DNA of 64,000 bases from Massospora cicadina (GCA_022478985.1 JAKSZP010009559.1:1-64000); one strand, 5' to 3'; shown: positions 23,640 to 36,049, counted from the stretch's first letter. The notes: a model not told the origin generated them from the letters alone. Program-made: numbers and translations.

Positions 23640-24720
23640 TGTCTCTATTGTCTTTTATATGCCCTATGAAAATTAGCACACACTTGGTTGATGATCCACC
23701 ACATGTTGGGTCCTTGATAGTATAGGCATCCACTCCAGTTTTCTATTATCTCAAAAGGCCAATCCAGATATTAGCTTTTTCATGATACCGCCCAAAGCTA
23801 TGCTGATCAAGGAATTGGACCAGATCTACTTCCTTGAGCTTCCCAAACCAACTTCGCTACATGTTCAAAAGCCTGGTTCTTAATTTTCTTACCCAAACTA
23901 AAAAATGTATGCTTCTATTTGCAGCTTGATCAATGTATTTGACAGATCTGTTAGATAGCGTAGGGGGTCCACCCCCTGTATCTTATACACAGGCGTAAAA
24001 GGAGTCTGGGGTAGGGCGGGGTGCCACCCATAAAACAACTGAAAGAGGCTTTTCCCCATCGCTTAGTAGCTAATATTGTAGGCAAAAATGGCGGTGAAAA
24101 GGAGGATATTCTAATCAGAGGGTCTATCTGTTACCAACTTCTAAAGTATGTTCACCATGGTCCCATTAACCCATTTGACCATTTCGTTGGATTCAGGGTG
24201 ATAAGGATTGTTAGAACCCCGTGGGTGGCCATCATTATTTTAGCTTGGGTAGGATGTGGGAGTTGAAATTAGTTCCTTTGTCAGTAAGGATAATCTGGGG
24301 CAGCCGTGATAATGAATTATACATTCCATTATAAATTAGCCACAGTAACCACCCCCAGATCATGTATTGCCCGTGCCTTGACCCACATAGTCAAGTGTTC
24401 ATTTGCCACCAGGATATACCTAGATCGGTTTGCTCTTGTCAGCAAATGACCAATGACGCCAATGAATACTGTGTGCAAGTCAAAATGAGGTTTCACCAGC
24501 TGGCAAGAAGTCTATTGGTGAAACGGCTTTTCCATTTGGAACTGGTGGAAGCAGGAAATTGTCTCTATCACATCACAGTGCATGCTTTATCAATAGTATT
24601 GAAGTTGTACGAACTCCAACGTCTTGATCTACCTTTCATGACCCAATGCTTTTTGCACGCTCAAAATAACTGCTAGACGAGCGGAGGGCTTTAGGAAACT
24701 CTGCATATTATTAATTATCC
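23640..24720 (-). pseudogene. pol: Integrase of E3
   Basis: Minus-strand frames show the integrase order: an H-x-L...TK/HA region near 24650, a core near 24360-24480, a motif equivalent to F-x-x-H-P-E-S-N-G-x-V-E (~24170, decayed as PNESNEMVKWV) and an A-Y-N/M-x-S-P-F-x-x-L-Y/M-G-x-x-P-like block near 24030. It lies directly between RNase H and the antisense ORF. Strongly degraded. Confidence 0.55.
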
Positions 24721-25260
24721 ACTTATATGACTCCCCATTTTTCTGGACTGTATCGGCCATCACCCATCTAGTGCCCAAATAACTTTAAGCGGTTTTTCTG
24801 CATAATGACCTCTTCCCATTTTCTTATACAGCACATCGACCAAATCCATTGCAACAACAATTGTTGGTAGCTGAGATAAACAGTCAGCATTTTGGTGCTT
24901 TGCGCCAGGACAATGTAGTATTTCAAAATTATAAGCCTGAAGCTTGAGAGCCCATATAGCAAGGCGCCCTTCAGGCTTTCAAAGATCTTATAACCAATGC
25001 AATGACTCATGATCCATAACGTCCTTGAATTTTACTCCATGAAGGTATACTTGGAATTTCTTATATGCATTTTTCATAGATAAGCACTCCCTATTGGCTC
25101 ATTGTAGATTTTCGTTCATGGCAGTTTAAGTTTCAACTACAATATGCAACGGGTGCTCCACACCATCATCACCCTTCTTAAATAATACCGCTTCTATGGT
25201 GGAAAGAGACGTGTCTATTTGCACAATAAATTACTTCTCAAAATCAGGTTATTGAAAACT
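24721..25260 (-). pseudogene. pol: RNase H of E3
   Basis: The minus frames read EGRLAIWALKLQAYNFEILH, then PGAKHQNADCLSQLPT (the conserved H-x-x-G-x-x-N-x-x-A-D-x-L-S motif, 24870-24920). Upstream are the tether region and the V-H/T-D segment near 25010-25060. Single-base shifts separate the pieces. Confidence 0.7.
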
Positions 25261-26260
25261 GGCGCGCTAGACAATGTGGTCTGTAAAACACCAAAAGCGT
25301 TTTGACAATTCTCAGTCCAGTTAAAGGTGGCGTTCTTCTTTTATAACTCGTAGAGTGGATGTCCAAAATCACTAAATTTATGGAGGAACCGTCAGAAGTA
25401 CCCAACCATCCAAAAAAACACCAGGATATCCCTCTTGTTGCTTTATCCAGATCATCTTACATAAAGCAAACCTTCACCAGCTGAGGTTTAAGCCCTATTG
25501 CATTTAACACAAACACGAGGCATTCTAACTGCTCCTTAAAAAGTGGCACTTTCAAGGTTTGATTTTTATATTAGCTTTAACAAGTTGGTGGAACACTTGC
25601 TCTAAATGTCTAAATGCTCTGTGAACATCCACAAGAACACGTTGATATTTTCTGGTAGACTAGAACACAGGACAGCTTCAGGTCACTCAAGTTGGTGTCA
25701 ACTCATGCTTGAATGTAGCTGGGGCATTGCATAACCCTTGAGGCATACGCGTGAGTTGGAATAACCACTTTGAGATGAAAATAGTGTATTCTCCCATTCC
25801 ACTATTTGTAACTCGATTTGCCAGTACCCCAATATCAAGTATATAGCCAAGAATTAGTTGTCACCACTCAGCCTATCCAGAGCGTCATCAATTAGTGGGA
25901 GAAGGTACAAATCTTTTTTCGGATATGGTTAAGCCTCTGGTAGTCAATTACTACTCAATTGGTGTCATCCTTCTTCTTAAAAATTTGCATTGGTGATGCT
26001 CATGGTCTCTTTGAGGCTCTAACATTCTCTGTTTAATTACTTTATCTACTTCCTTTGATACAACCTCTTCTGCATCTTTTGAGTAACAGATAGGCTGCGA
26101 TCAAATGGGAGGGTGCTTCTCATGTTCAACTAATGCACCACCTTTGCGAGCATATCCCATATCATTGTCGTCAAATGAAAAATATCTTAGTAAGTTTCAA
26201 ACAGGGCCATAACACTATCTTGCTTTTCATCCAACAGCCCTGTCAGGGCCTCACGCAGAA
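25261..26260 (-). pseudogene. pol: Reverse transcriptase of E3
   Basis: Recognisable pieces in minus-strand order are the block near 26030 (ASPMQIFKKKDDTN), SRLNHIRKKICTFSH-like text (25900), the block with LNAIGLKPQLVKVCF (~25490, the G-L-x-L-x-P-x-K-C region) and DLDKATRGISWCFFGW near 25420. The YxDD box near 25640 cannot be read intact. Broken by many stops. Confidence 0.6.
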
Positions 26261-26879
26261 CCACGGTCATTATGTTGGATACGGTTTTTACAGGTAGACC
26301 AAGGTCCTCTTAAGAACCAAAGTCATGTATGTGGTGAACCTCATCATTTTGGAGTCAAATGCAGAAAAGCCACCACTTAGTGTCCTTGCCATTATAGGCT
26401 CCTACTGTAGGTTTGCTAATAAAACCTTCACTTCTCCATGTCCCAGTAACAGTAGTCCAGGAGCCACATGGGGTTTGAGCTGAGATTGCTGGTAAGGCCC
26501 CATAATTTATTCATATAGACCTTTGAGGACATCTATTTTGAGCTGTGTCCCTACTATAACCCGATGCCCGGAAGGTATATTTAAGGTGGTCGCAGCCCTT
26601 AGCGGAATACCATTACACAAATAAATCTGGTTAGGAAGAGCTCTGGCCCTCCACTTCATCTATTTAATAGCAAAAAGGATTTCGCCATCACTATATTTGA
26701 GATTAATTAAACTAGAGCGGATGGGGTCTTTAAGTCTCCACTGGAGATAGAACAGATGGGAATTTATTGCCCCAAAATCTTGTAGGTTTTATCCACCATA
26801 TTGACTACTGACCCAAATTTCACATGAATGTGGTTTCAATCAGCATTTTATAATTAAAATTAGGCAAAACCACCACTGT

Positions 26880-27080
26880 AGCAGAAGCCCTAAATGAACC
26901 AAATCTCAGAGGTAACGCTCTGTAAGTTCCTTCAGACACAATTCTCTGTGCCCCAGAAGTCCCATACACTACTCAATGTTCCACATTAGGCTTCAAAGGA
27001 AGATTAGCCCCTATTGAGGTGGATATTATATTGATGGGAGCGCCAGTATCTATAATTGCTCAAATTTTGGCATTTCATAA
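26880..27080 (-). pseudogene. Aspartic protease of E3
   Basis: The catalytic motif is intact: AIIDTGAPINI, with D-T-G-A-P encoded at 27036-27050 (minus). It is followed by PLKPNVEH, SEGTYRALPLRFGSF and VVLPNFNYKMLI, matching the family pattern in which a second strand ends Y-x-x-L-I-G-x-x-F. Proteases of this kind cut the Gag-Pol polyprotein in the particle. Confidence 0.7.
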
Positions 27081-27299
27081 GAAGATATCACAGGAGGTTC
27101 ACTCCAAATGAGAACTGTTGGAGTTTAACAGATGCACATCCACGGGCTTCTATTTGTTGAGAAAAGTTTTAATACCAGCTCCAACAAAAGGGTACCATTG
27201 AACAATTTCCTCTACTGACATTGCAGCATTCACAACCTCTAATGCAGCCACATATTTGGAGGGGCTGGCTTCACCTTCGACTTTAAGCTTAAGGATTTT

Positions 27300-28660
27300 C
27301 CAGGCTATTTTTTTACACCTTAGTGGAAATCCAAATATGTATTCTTCTTATCTCCCTTCAGAGGGAAGCCAAAGACATCTTTGAGGGCCTGTATGCATAA
27401 TAAATCGTTGGGTGTTTCTTTTTTTTAGTACTAGATGGTCCAACGTTGGGTGGTTCTTGGTCCTGACACAAAAGGACTCGTTAGAATTGATAAAGGATGA
27501 ATAAATTCTAATCAGCGGAGGTAGAGCATCCCATCTCTACTCCTCTCAAACTTTCCCAATTTGATCAGGTCTGGTGGTACTACATACAACATGTGGGTTT
27601 CCAGGTCAGTTAGCTGCATAATGACTTCTTCGGCCACAAGTGTAACAGGTAGTAGTTTATGGCTCATGTATCTGTGGTACCCATGAGAACCCAGATCGAA
27701 ACCTAACTGAGGGTTTATAATTTGACTGAAGACGAGCTGAGTGACCATAGCTAGGGCGGAAAGGAACCACCAAAGGGTTGAGTGCCCGCATATTAGCCAA
27801 CGTATTATAACTAAATCATTGCTGTCTATTTCCTAAGTAAAAATTGGTACTGTTGCAAAGGCTTTTTGATCCACTTTGGGAGCACTAAAATTGATGATAG
27901 ACGGCGTAAAACTGAAAATTTCAAGCAGGGGTAAGTTGAACTCCAAAATTAGTCATGACGTTGTAAAGCTTGCGGTATGGTTTTACTGAGGAGGTCATTG
28001 CGATGCATATTGGATTCAGACAAAGTCCTCGCCCTGATTGACTCATGGGCTTCCACTGTTAAATCAGTTAGCAAACGCAGTGAGGGCCTCATTACGCTGG
28101 AACCCAATGGTCAAGAAAACAGCCTTCTGCTGTGACATTTTTGCAGTATCTTCAAACAACCGCAGCACAGTATTCTTCTTTTATTGGTATGTAACGGAAC
28201 TACATGGAAGATAGCAGATTACTTGGTCTGCACTCCCAACATCCAAGCAGCTATTATAAATTTAGATTTGCACTTATTTGAGGCTTTTTCTTAAATTCAA
28301 ATCATTTTAAGAAGCCATGGATATTCCTTCTCTATCAAACAGAGGCAGTTTATCAATGCAAACCTCCTCCCCCTAACAACACTATTCAGTTTATGCTTTG
28401 CGCACTGGCGCCGCTTGTTAGTGCCATCCAAGAAATTTGCTAGTTAGATGGATTGGTCATTAACTAGGTACAATTGGTGGAAGACTTTTTCAAGCTGGTC
28501 CGTTATACTATTATTCTCCCAAAAAAGCAATTTTTGCATCTGAAGTAGTGTATCCAGAACGAGCTTTAGTTCCATATATTAGGATAGCTCAATGAACTGG
28601 TGTATTAACCCTCAAGTTAAGCCTGTTGCATCATTGTTTGGCGAATGAATAATATATATT
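27300..28660 (-). pseudogene. gag: gag of E3 with zinc knuckle
   Basis: A knuckle CYTCGRRSHYAAN is encoded at 27611-27645 (minus), with the last Cys codon turned into TGA. Upstream frames (to ~28660) are helix-rich and interrupted, in the usual Gag position between primer-binding site and protease. The capsid domain is too decayed to delimit. Confidence 0.55.
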
Positions 28661-28686
28661 TATAGCGTGTTGATTATTGGCCCCCT

Positions 28687-28699
28687 GTAGTGAGCACCA
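28687..28699 (-). other. Primer-binding site of E3
   Basis: Minus strand TGGTGCTCACTAC, two bases inside the 5' LTR (28701-29210). Confidence 0.8.
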
Positions 28700-28700
28700 C

Positions 28701-29210
28701 TGTTACACCTTTGGAAATATATCAGAGATATGCCGAGTTGTTATACAGAACAGTCCCACTGAGCATCGGATGGATAATATGGAGAATTTCAGTCCCCAAA
28801 ATAGACTAGTGATATACTAGAAACACAAAGCAATTGCTTTGGCTACAACAATTTATTTATATATTATAATACACAGCTCTTACTGCTAGCTCAACCCTTC
28901 CATTAGTTTATACTGTCTTTTTCCTAATCAACTGACCTCCTTCCTTCTCTTCATCACTCACTCATAACTTTATTTTCTTTAGTTGGTTTTGACACTTCAT
29001 CTTAATTACTCCTTATTTACTAATTTTTTAGGGTTTTGCATCATCATTGAACCTCCAGCGGTATTCCTCCTATTCACTGAGGTCAACTTTCTTGGCGTCA
29101 ACTCATCTCAGATTAATTGATAATAACTATTTAGGCCTAACCTTGATGGATAACAAATGATCAGCCAGTAGCTTTTAGGCTTTAAGTCAAGTCATATAGA
29201 TTTCTCAACA
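28701..29210 (-). repeat. 5' LTR of E3
   Basis: 510 bp, TGTTACACC...CTCAACA on the plus strand, partner of 21817-22331; ends are inverted TGTT/AACA. Confidence 0.88.
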
Positions 29211-29215
29211 ATCTT
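29211..29215 (+). repeat. Target-site duplication of E3, right copy
   Basis: ATCTT, partner of 21812-21816. Confidence 0.85.
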
Positions 29216-29669
29216 CCTCTCATGGCAATTAATTGGGATTTTATACAGAAAACACTCATACATTTCACTTTTTTGTTGCTTTTCCATATGGCTAGTGTAC
29301 CTAAAGAAGCTCATCACCAAGAACTACAGAACAGCTCCCAGCACCTGTACCCTATATGGAGTACAAAGATTTGTTCGCTAATTGTGTTTTCCTCTTTTGT
29401 TGCTTCCCCATGATCCAGGGTTTCTAATAATGCAAATTCAGATAATCTGATTTTGCTCCCAATTGTTGCATATTCACAGAACACTACTTATGTTCAAAAA
29501 ATGTGGTTCCATATGTCTGTAACTCATGCAAATGTCTAATCTAAGATCAACTTAGGCAGCCTCTTTTCCACAAACTTCATTCATCCTTCCTCTCCCAGAG
29601 GCGTCAAAGGAGGGCCTATACCTGAAACCCAAGGCTAATGAATAAAAATTAAAAATTACATTTTTCTTC
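29216..29669 (+). pseudogene. Antisense ORF of E4, second part
   Basis: Continuation of 21054-21811 after the E3 insertion. Frames such as YKDLFANCVFLFCCFPM resemble the LVDYLLLGACF block of E2 in position and hydrophobic pattern only. It is cut at 29669 by LINE B2. Confidence 0.35.
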
Positions 29670-29681
29670 TTCTTTTTCTTT
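29670..29681 (+). repeat. Target-site duplication of LINE B2, left copy
   Basis: TTCTTTTTCTTT, repeated exactly at 47009-47020, 17 kb away. The sequence is low in complexity, but it coincides with both LINE ends. Confidence 0.75.
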
Positions 29682-29859
29682 AATTTTACCTGTTTGGGGA
29701 AGGTCGACCAGGGGATAAGCACTTCCAATATAGTGTGGATAAACTAATGAAGTTTGAAAAATTAAGACACCCTAGAGGGTTCAAGGCCCTTCTTGTTGTC
29801 TCCAGGATCACCAAGTTTAGGACGGTAGGGAAGGGGGAGGTTATGCTGGCTTATTCTTA

Positions 29860-32800
29860 GATCCAACTTGTGCGAAGGAAAGGATCAACTTTTAGGAACC
29901 ATATGGGGAGCCATGTATTGATTGTCCTTCTGTTGTGGGGATTCATGTGTCCAAACAGCTATGCTTGGAAATATTCCAATATATGCTTTGGAAGAGATAG
30001 ATGGCTTGTTGGATTGTAGGCGCTGCTCCTGTGAACGTAACCAGTACTATTGTATGTATTATCCATAGTGCTATTGCTCCTATTAGCGCACTGAGAGATG
30101 GGTGTATAAGAGACCATGTTTATAGAAAACATGTTCCTTGCTAAGCTGAATGGTTGTCCGTTTTCTTGGCGGAATAGGCGCATGGCCTCTTTCCATACAG
30201 CCAATGATGTTGGGAATTGTTCTAAGCGGTGGGCTAGGCTTCCATACTGACCACATATTGCACATGAGGTGTGATTGGCATTTGACCATTCAGCTGCTCG
30301 GTATATTCTCCTCATGCACCTCCATACATGTGCTCTTATCCTGGGTTGGAGTAGAGGGTGATGTGTTTATCTCCATACTCTTCTTTGAGTCTCCAGGTTG
30401 TAGGTATGTCTATATGGTCCAGGTAATCTATCCTGGCTATGAATTGTACTTTTGCTTATTATATTGTCTGTGACTATGTGATCATTGATCTCCTGTCTGT
30501 GAGTTAGCCTTGGGCGTCCTCAGTGACTGGTTTGGCCATTTATGTGGATTCGCTATATTGCTCTTCTCATGGCTAGGAGTATTTGTTTGAAATGTGCAGG
30601 AGTGCCGTGTGGTCCTGAAGCTGATGGATGGGATGCTAGATATTTGATTAATGTGTTCTGGTTCTTTGGGTTTCTTAATCGTAGTGCACGTTTAAAGTTA
30701 TATCTTGCTGTTCTGGCCCAGTGTGTATCTGGAAGATCTTGGCTAGTCACCTGAGCTATCCAAGATCTCAGTATATGGGTCACTTGCTCTACATAATTAG
30801 TAAGCCCCATACCTCCATTCCTTTTGGAGCTAAATATGGTTTCGAGGTGTACAAGGGGGTTGTGGTTGGACCAGAGCCATCCTTGTAATTAGACGTGAAT
30901 TGTGTTGAAGAAGGATGGTGAGAAAGCTATTGAGTGTGCCATGAACCATATGATTGATAGAATCATAGAGTTTGGTACTGTACCCTTCCTGCTAACCCTT
31001 TTGATGTCCATGTAAGGAGGCAATGCATTTTGTTATTTTGTCTAGGAGCTGATTTTCCATCATGGAGTTAGCGTAACCCCATGCTTCCAACCATACTACC
31101 AAGTGACGAACAGGTCCAGCTGTTGGCTTGGTGATGAATGAAAGTTTCAGTGAGGTCGTTGCTAGTTTATGCCTCCTATGTCTGTTCAGGAGTCTTGATG
31201 TTGTATTATCTTGTTGGCCCTGGTTAGATGGCGCCCAATGGGTCTGATATTTTCCCAGGAGTATAATTTCCGTTTTCTCCATGTTAAGTGATGCGTTACT
31301 TATGGCTGAATAGTCTTATATTATCTTCTTAATTCTGAAAGCGTCCTGATTGTTGGAAATGACCGCCACACAAATCATCAGCTAAGGCCATCATTCTGAC
31401 TGGTGGTTGGCCCATGACGTTGATTCCCTTGAGAAGTGTGTTTGTATTCCAGATTAGAGGTTTAAGCTAAATTTGTAGAGTAGAGGGCTTAAGGGGTCTC
31501 CTTGTTTTACTCCTCTCTGTGGGATAACTAGATTGGCTAAGAAGCCTGCTCCCCACACAGCCATGGTAGCAGACTCTGTGTACAACATCACCCAGTTCAT
31601 GAATCTAATTGGGAGCTTGAATTTTTGAAGGCAGGCCCTAAGATAGGTCCAATTTACCCCTGAAGTATGCCTTTTGTTGGTCTAAAAGTCAAGTGCTCCA
31701 GAGGTTTTGGACTGGCAGACATTTGCAACTGTGTGAATGTTGTCCCATATGGATCTTCTTAGAACAAATCCATATTGTGATAGGGATATCACATCTGTTG
31801 CAATTTCTCCTAGTCGTTTGGCCATGATTATTGTGAATATTTTTGTATCTGTGTTGGTTAGGGATATTGGGCGCCAATTGAAAAAGGTCTAGTCTGTCTC
31901 CTTTTTTGAACAAAGTGACAGTGTAGGCTTCTTTACCTCCAGGTAGGAGGCATGTTTCCATAATACACTTGTTCATTGAAGCTAGAAGAATGTTAGAAAT
32001 GTTAGTAAAATAGTTTATGTAAAATTCATAGGGAATCCCATCAGGTCCAGGGCATTTCCCTCTTGGTGCACCGCGTACTACTTCCATAATTCCTCGCATG
32101 ATATTAGGTTGATTAGATTGTTATTTTAGGCTGCAGTGTCAATTTGTGCGCTTCTAAGGAATTTTTCGATTTTTTCTGGTTCTACTGGCTCGGATTTATT
32201 CAATTTCATATAAAACCTGTGAACTTCACTTGTGACTTCTTCAGGTGTTTCTGCTATGGATTTGTCAAGTTGTTGGACCAGTGTGCAAGCTATCATATCT
32301 TTCCAGGCGTTTAATCTGTGTTTATAAGTAGCTTGAGAAATTAAAATCCATATCTTATGTTTTTGCCTTTATATTAAACTCCAACTTGATGTTGGTGTTC
32401 GCAGATCAAGGTGTTTAGCTGAGCAGAAACCTCTGCCCATTTGTGAACCCATCCAGGGCTGTATCCCATGTATGGGACGTTGTTTTCTAGTTGGTTAAGT
32501 TCTGCCAAGTTGTACTTAATAATGGCTGAAGCTGAGCTGTGTCTTCTAGATGATGTATGTTTTATTTGTTGGGTTGTTGATTTTTTTAAGTTTTCTCAGG
32601 TGGTTAGTAGGTCCAAGCAAAAAGGTGTTTGAAAATCTTGGGTTGAGGATATTTCCCCCATCCAGGATAAAATTCCAAGTTTGCTAAACTTTCTAGCGTA
32701 TTCTGCACCATCTGGGTGCTTGGGTACTTGGTTCCGTAAGTTTGTAGGACACTGAGACTAACAGATGGTCATAAAATTCAATTTTTGTAGTTTTAAAGTT

Positions 32801-33340
32801 TTGAATTTGGTGCCAGAAGATTATTGGTGTGAGTATTAGGTCTCTCTCTGACATAAGGACAAGTGTACCATTGTGTACATGTGGGCGTGTCATGTTTTGT
32901 AGCAGAGGTAGCCTTTTTGGATGCAGATCATATAGTCCCAGGGTGGCCATTAGTAGTAAAATTCCACTTGCACTTATGGTATCTCTGTTGTGTATGGCCA
33001 TCAGTCTGTATCTGGATTACTCCAGCAGTTCATGTCTCCCATGATGGAAGTACTTGCTGGTAGATTTAGTTGTGTTAGGGCTGTTAGAAATTCTCTTCTG
33101 TCATGTGCACCATTCAGGGCATTCACACTAGCTATTGTGTGCACTTTGGTGAGCCATGAGAAGGTTACAGCAAGTACACAGCCATCCAGGAAAGAATTTT
33201 TATTGATAAACTAAAGTTTTGGTTTGCACGTACTATCACCCCACAGTGTTGTGACCAAAATGATATTTTTGGGAGAAGATTTTTTCCCATGCCTCCTCCT
33301 CTCCCTGTGGACAGTGAGTTTCCTGCACCGCCAGGATATC
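29860..33340 (-). pseudogene. LINE B2 ORF2 (endonuclease/RT), main part
   Basis: Minus frames carry GDMNCW and the SNH region (32700-33050), KCPGPDGIPYEFYIN (~32060), ETCLLPGGKEAYTVTLFKKG, the RT A/B/C blocks with MALADD (~31380) and the C-terminal knuckle CAICGQYGSLAHRLEQ (~30250, last Cys changed to Phe). The frame breaks at 31867-31890 and 31447-31470 are the same as in B1. The DILAVQE box is split by E2 at 33340. Confidence 0.85.
33336..33340 (+). repeat. Target-site duplication of E2, left copy
   Basis: ATATC, repeated at 45416-45420. Joining the flanks restores the LINE endonuclease reading VDILAVQE. Confidence 0.9.
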
Positions 33341-34656
33341 TGTTAAGTTTTTAACTAATGGTGCAAGCTAAAATAAATTAACAGTGAAATTGAGAATATA
33401 AACTCGCTTTTCAAATAAAACTCCTGCTTGTAATTGAGAAGTAGATCCTCCAAAATCCTCAATAATAGCCAAGTAACTCTGGTATGCTCACCATTTTTAA
33501 GTCTACTGGCGCCAACAAATACAAGACCTTCTGTCTTTATACAAAATCAGGAAATTATTCCTCTATAATCAGGACTACTTCTCTGGCAGGCAACTATATA
33601 CTTCTCTTAGGGAAGAATAAGCACACACAACTATCTAATATAGATGTAACAGTGACAGATACAAATACCTGACAGATGACAGATGGATAATAATTAATAA
33701 ACTAAGTGACAGTAGTTATTAATGATCAATAAACTAGTAAATGATGATTAATTGATGTTTTATTAAAAGGCCAGGCACCGGTATTATATACCTCTCAGGC
33801 ATCTCCTGGCTGAACTCATCTATTAGATGAGTTCATTCATATTATGCTAATTCTCTGCTGGTCATGGCAATAATTATAAAAAATCCCCGAGTCAATTCAG
33901 CCCATGAATTGACTAAAAATAACAATTGTTTCAGCCTAATTGGAGGCAATTTTATTCTTATAATTGGGACAACTTTAGGTTTTGAACTCAACATCAAAAT
34001 CTTCCTGATTAGAGCTATATCATAACTCGACGTCTAACAATAAATGGGGAATAAAAAAATATGATCATAAAAGATGATGCACCCTAATTTGGGATGTCAG
34101 CAGGCCTCTCAATAGCTCTAATTACGCCCATAATCAGGATGAATTTGGGTTTTGAACTCAACATCAAAATCTTCCCAATTAGAGCTACATTATAACTTGA
34201 CATCTTACAATAAATGGGGAATAAAAAATATATGATCATAAAAGATGATGCACCCCAATTTGGGATGTCAGCAGGCCTCTCAATAGCACTAAGTATGCCC
34301 ATAATCAGGATGTCTATGTTTAAGTGCTTAATTATCAATTTAATCAATTAAACCCAACTTCTGCCTTAGTATATTAAGATTAATTTACCAATTTAAGAGA
34401 GGCAATTTAGTTAATGCTGTGGGACCACTTTGCACCCAAGTTTACCCATAATTGGCCATAATATAATATCATAGCTATTATTAGCTACAATAATTGGGCA
34501 CCTCAGATGCAATTAGAGCAGTTATGAGGTGAATCTGATTTATCTAATTATGCAGATGAATTAGGAGAATCAAAGGATCCATCAATGGAAGTAATCTATC
34601 AGCATTGATGGTTTTCTCAAAGGGTTAATTTTTGAGTCAACCATCAAAGTTGAACA
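33341..34656 (-). repeat. 3' LTR of E2
   Basis: 1316 bp, TGTTAAG...TTGAACA on the plus strand, highly similar to 44094-45415. It contains two tandemly related ~140-bp blocks (around 33985-34120 and 34150-34320, each with GATGATGCACC(C/C)(T/C)AATTTGGGATG). Confidence 0.93.
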
Positions 34657-34667
34657 TTTCCCCCACT
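34657..34667 (-). other. Polypurine tract of E2
   Basis: Minus strand AGTGGGGGAAA immediately before the TG of the 3' LTR. Confidence 0.85.
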
Positions 34668-34709
34668 TGACTGGAATATAAACCCTGAATTTTCCTGAAT
34701 TCATTTTCA

Positions 34710-35830
34710 ATGTCTGAAAACAGCTCATCCTCTGTGTACCACAATTTTGTTGCTTCCCTCGAGCCTGAACAGTGGCGTCAGTTTACTCATCTGCCCAGAA
34801 CCATGTGTATGAATTTGTTTTTGGGCTCACTCCAGGCAGCAGAGTTGGGCCAGCTTTTTCCTGTGCCAACTGTCATGATGTCAACTCATCCCAAAACTAT
34901 TATTGAGGAGGAAGTTGTCCAAGTTGTGGATTCTACCTGAGGATCGATAGGTTATGAGCTTAGGTCTCATGCTTCCACAACTGTCACAGCAGACAACTTC
35001 AGCCACTCTTTTGATCTGAGAGAGCCAACCTTTTTGCTCCAGCTAGTTTACCAAGATGGCGATCTTCTGGCGGAGTTTCTCTTTGAACTTTGCCATTTCC
35101 CAATGGCCCAAAACTACAGTGTGCTGCTGTGGTCAGCCAACTTTTCTTGTCAAGGCCAACTGCTCAGTGAAACTTGGGCCAAATACAATTGTCTTTATAA
35201 CTCCATTTGTTTTTGTTGGCTGAAGATACCTCTGTTTGACCTCAAGAGTTTGTTCAGGTTGACAACTTTTTGGAGGAGGTCCTTGGTTCCTGGTCCGAGC
35301 TGCTTGAGAATCGGCTTGATTTTGCTTCCTCTTTGGGTTTGAATACCCATGATGTTTAAGATGTTCATTTTTCTCAGCCATTCAGGCAGATTGCGAGGCC
35401 CTTCATCAGGATAATGCTGATGAATACCTCCCCAGGATGGTCGTAGTCAGCCATCTTATGCGCCTTTTCTTTGCCTGGATGTTTTCAGGTCATTTGTTGC
35501 ATGTTCCCCCTCTAATCAAGTGGTGAAAACCCAGTTTATCGCGTTATATTGTCAACCCTGGAAATTTATCAGTATCAAACTGATTTCCTAGTTGACTATC
35601 TTCTCTTGGGCGCATGTTTCCCACCCAATTGTGGGCTCAATTGGGTAACTATAAATGGGTTCATGCCTCCTCTCCCCATTGTTCACTGGGAGTCATCTTA
35701 AACGAGTGCATGGCACATCTGGCTCTATGCATCATGGCCCTTTTTCTTGTCACCCAGTAACTAGACCGGGCCAAATTGGCATGCGAAGATGAAGGTTCAG
35801 GTTCTGAGTCACCTCTCCCCCCTCAAATTT
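34710..35830 (+). pseudogene. Antisense accessory ORF of E2
   Basis: Plus-strand reading opposite to gag-pol. ATG 34710 gives MSENSSSSVYHNFVASLEPE and QWRQFTHLPRTMC, a stop at 34938, then ADNFSHSFDLREPTFLLQL (~34990). After shifts come DEYLPRMVVVSHLMRLFFAW (~35420) and DFLVDYLLLGACFPPNCGL (~35580). The blocks DNFSH, YLP-MVV and LVD-L-LGACF match the E3 antisense ORF in order and spacing, and LEPEQW matches E4. I recognise no known domain. The LTR or internal sequence beside it could supply an antisense promoter; none was identified. Confidence 0.65.
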
Positions 35831-36049
35831 AGGACTAAAATTCGTTTTATTTATTAAAATTTATAATATTCTTATTACTTGAAATATAAAATCTTATTCT
35901 CTTTTTTTTACTATTTATATAGATGATGGAATTTTTTTCTTTTGCATTATTATATATCTTTTTTATCGTTAATCTTTCTCATAACTATTAGTTTCAATTT
36001 AACTATATATGCTTATATTAAAATTCCTCTCTTCTAATTGGGCCGCTTT

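Larger units (their letters stand above)
21817..29210 (-). mobile_element. Ty3/gypsy LTR retrotransposon E3
   Basis: Complete minus-strand element of 7394 bp with LTRs 21817-22331 and 28701-29210, an exact 5-bp target duplication, a polypurine tract (minus strand AAGGGGGATCA, 22332-22342) and a primer-binding site (28687-28699). Internal order on the minus strand is gag, protease, RT, RNase H, integrase, with a long plus-strand ORF between integrase and the 3' LTR. It is inserted in the antisense region of E4. Confidence 0.9.
29682..33340 (-). mobile_element. L1-like LINE copy B2, 3' part
   Basis: Minus-strand LINE closely matching B1 from the endonuclease to the tail (minus strand CCCCTGGTCGACCTTCCCC). 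With the 5' part at 45416-47008 it forms one 5.25-kb LINE split by gypsy E2. The LINE as a whole is inserted in E4. Confidence 0.9.
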
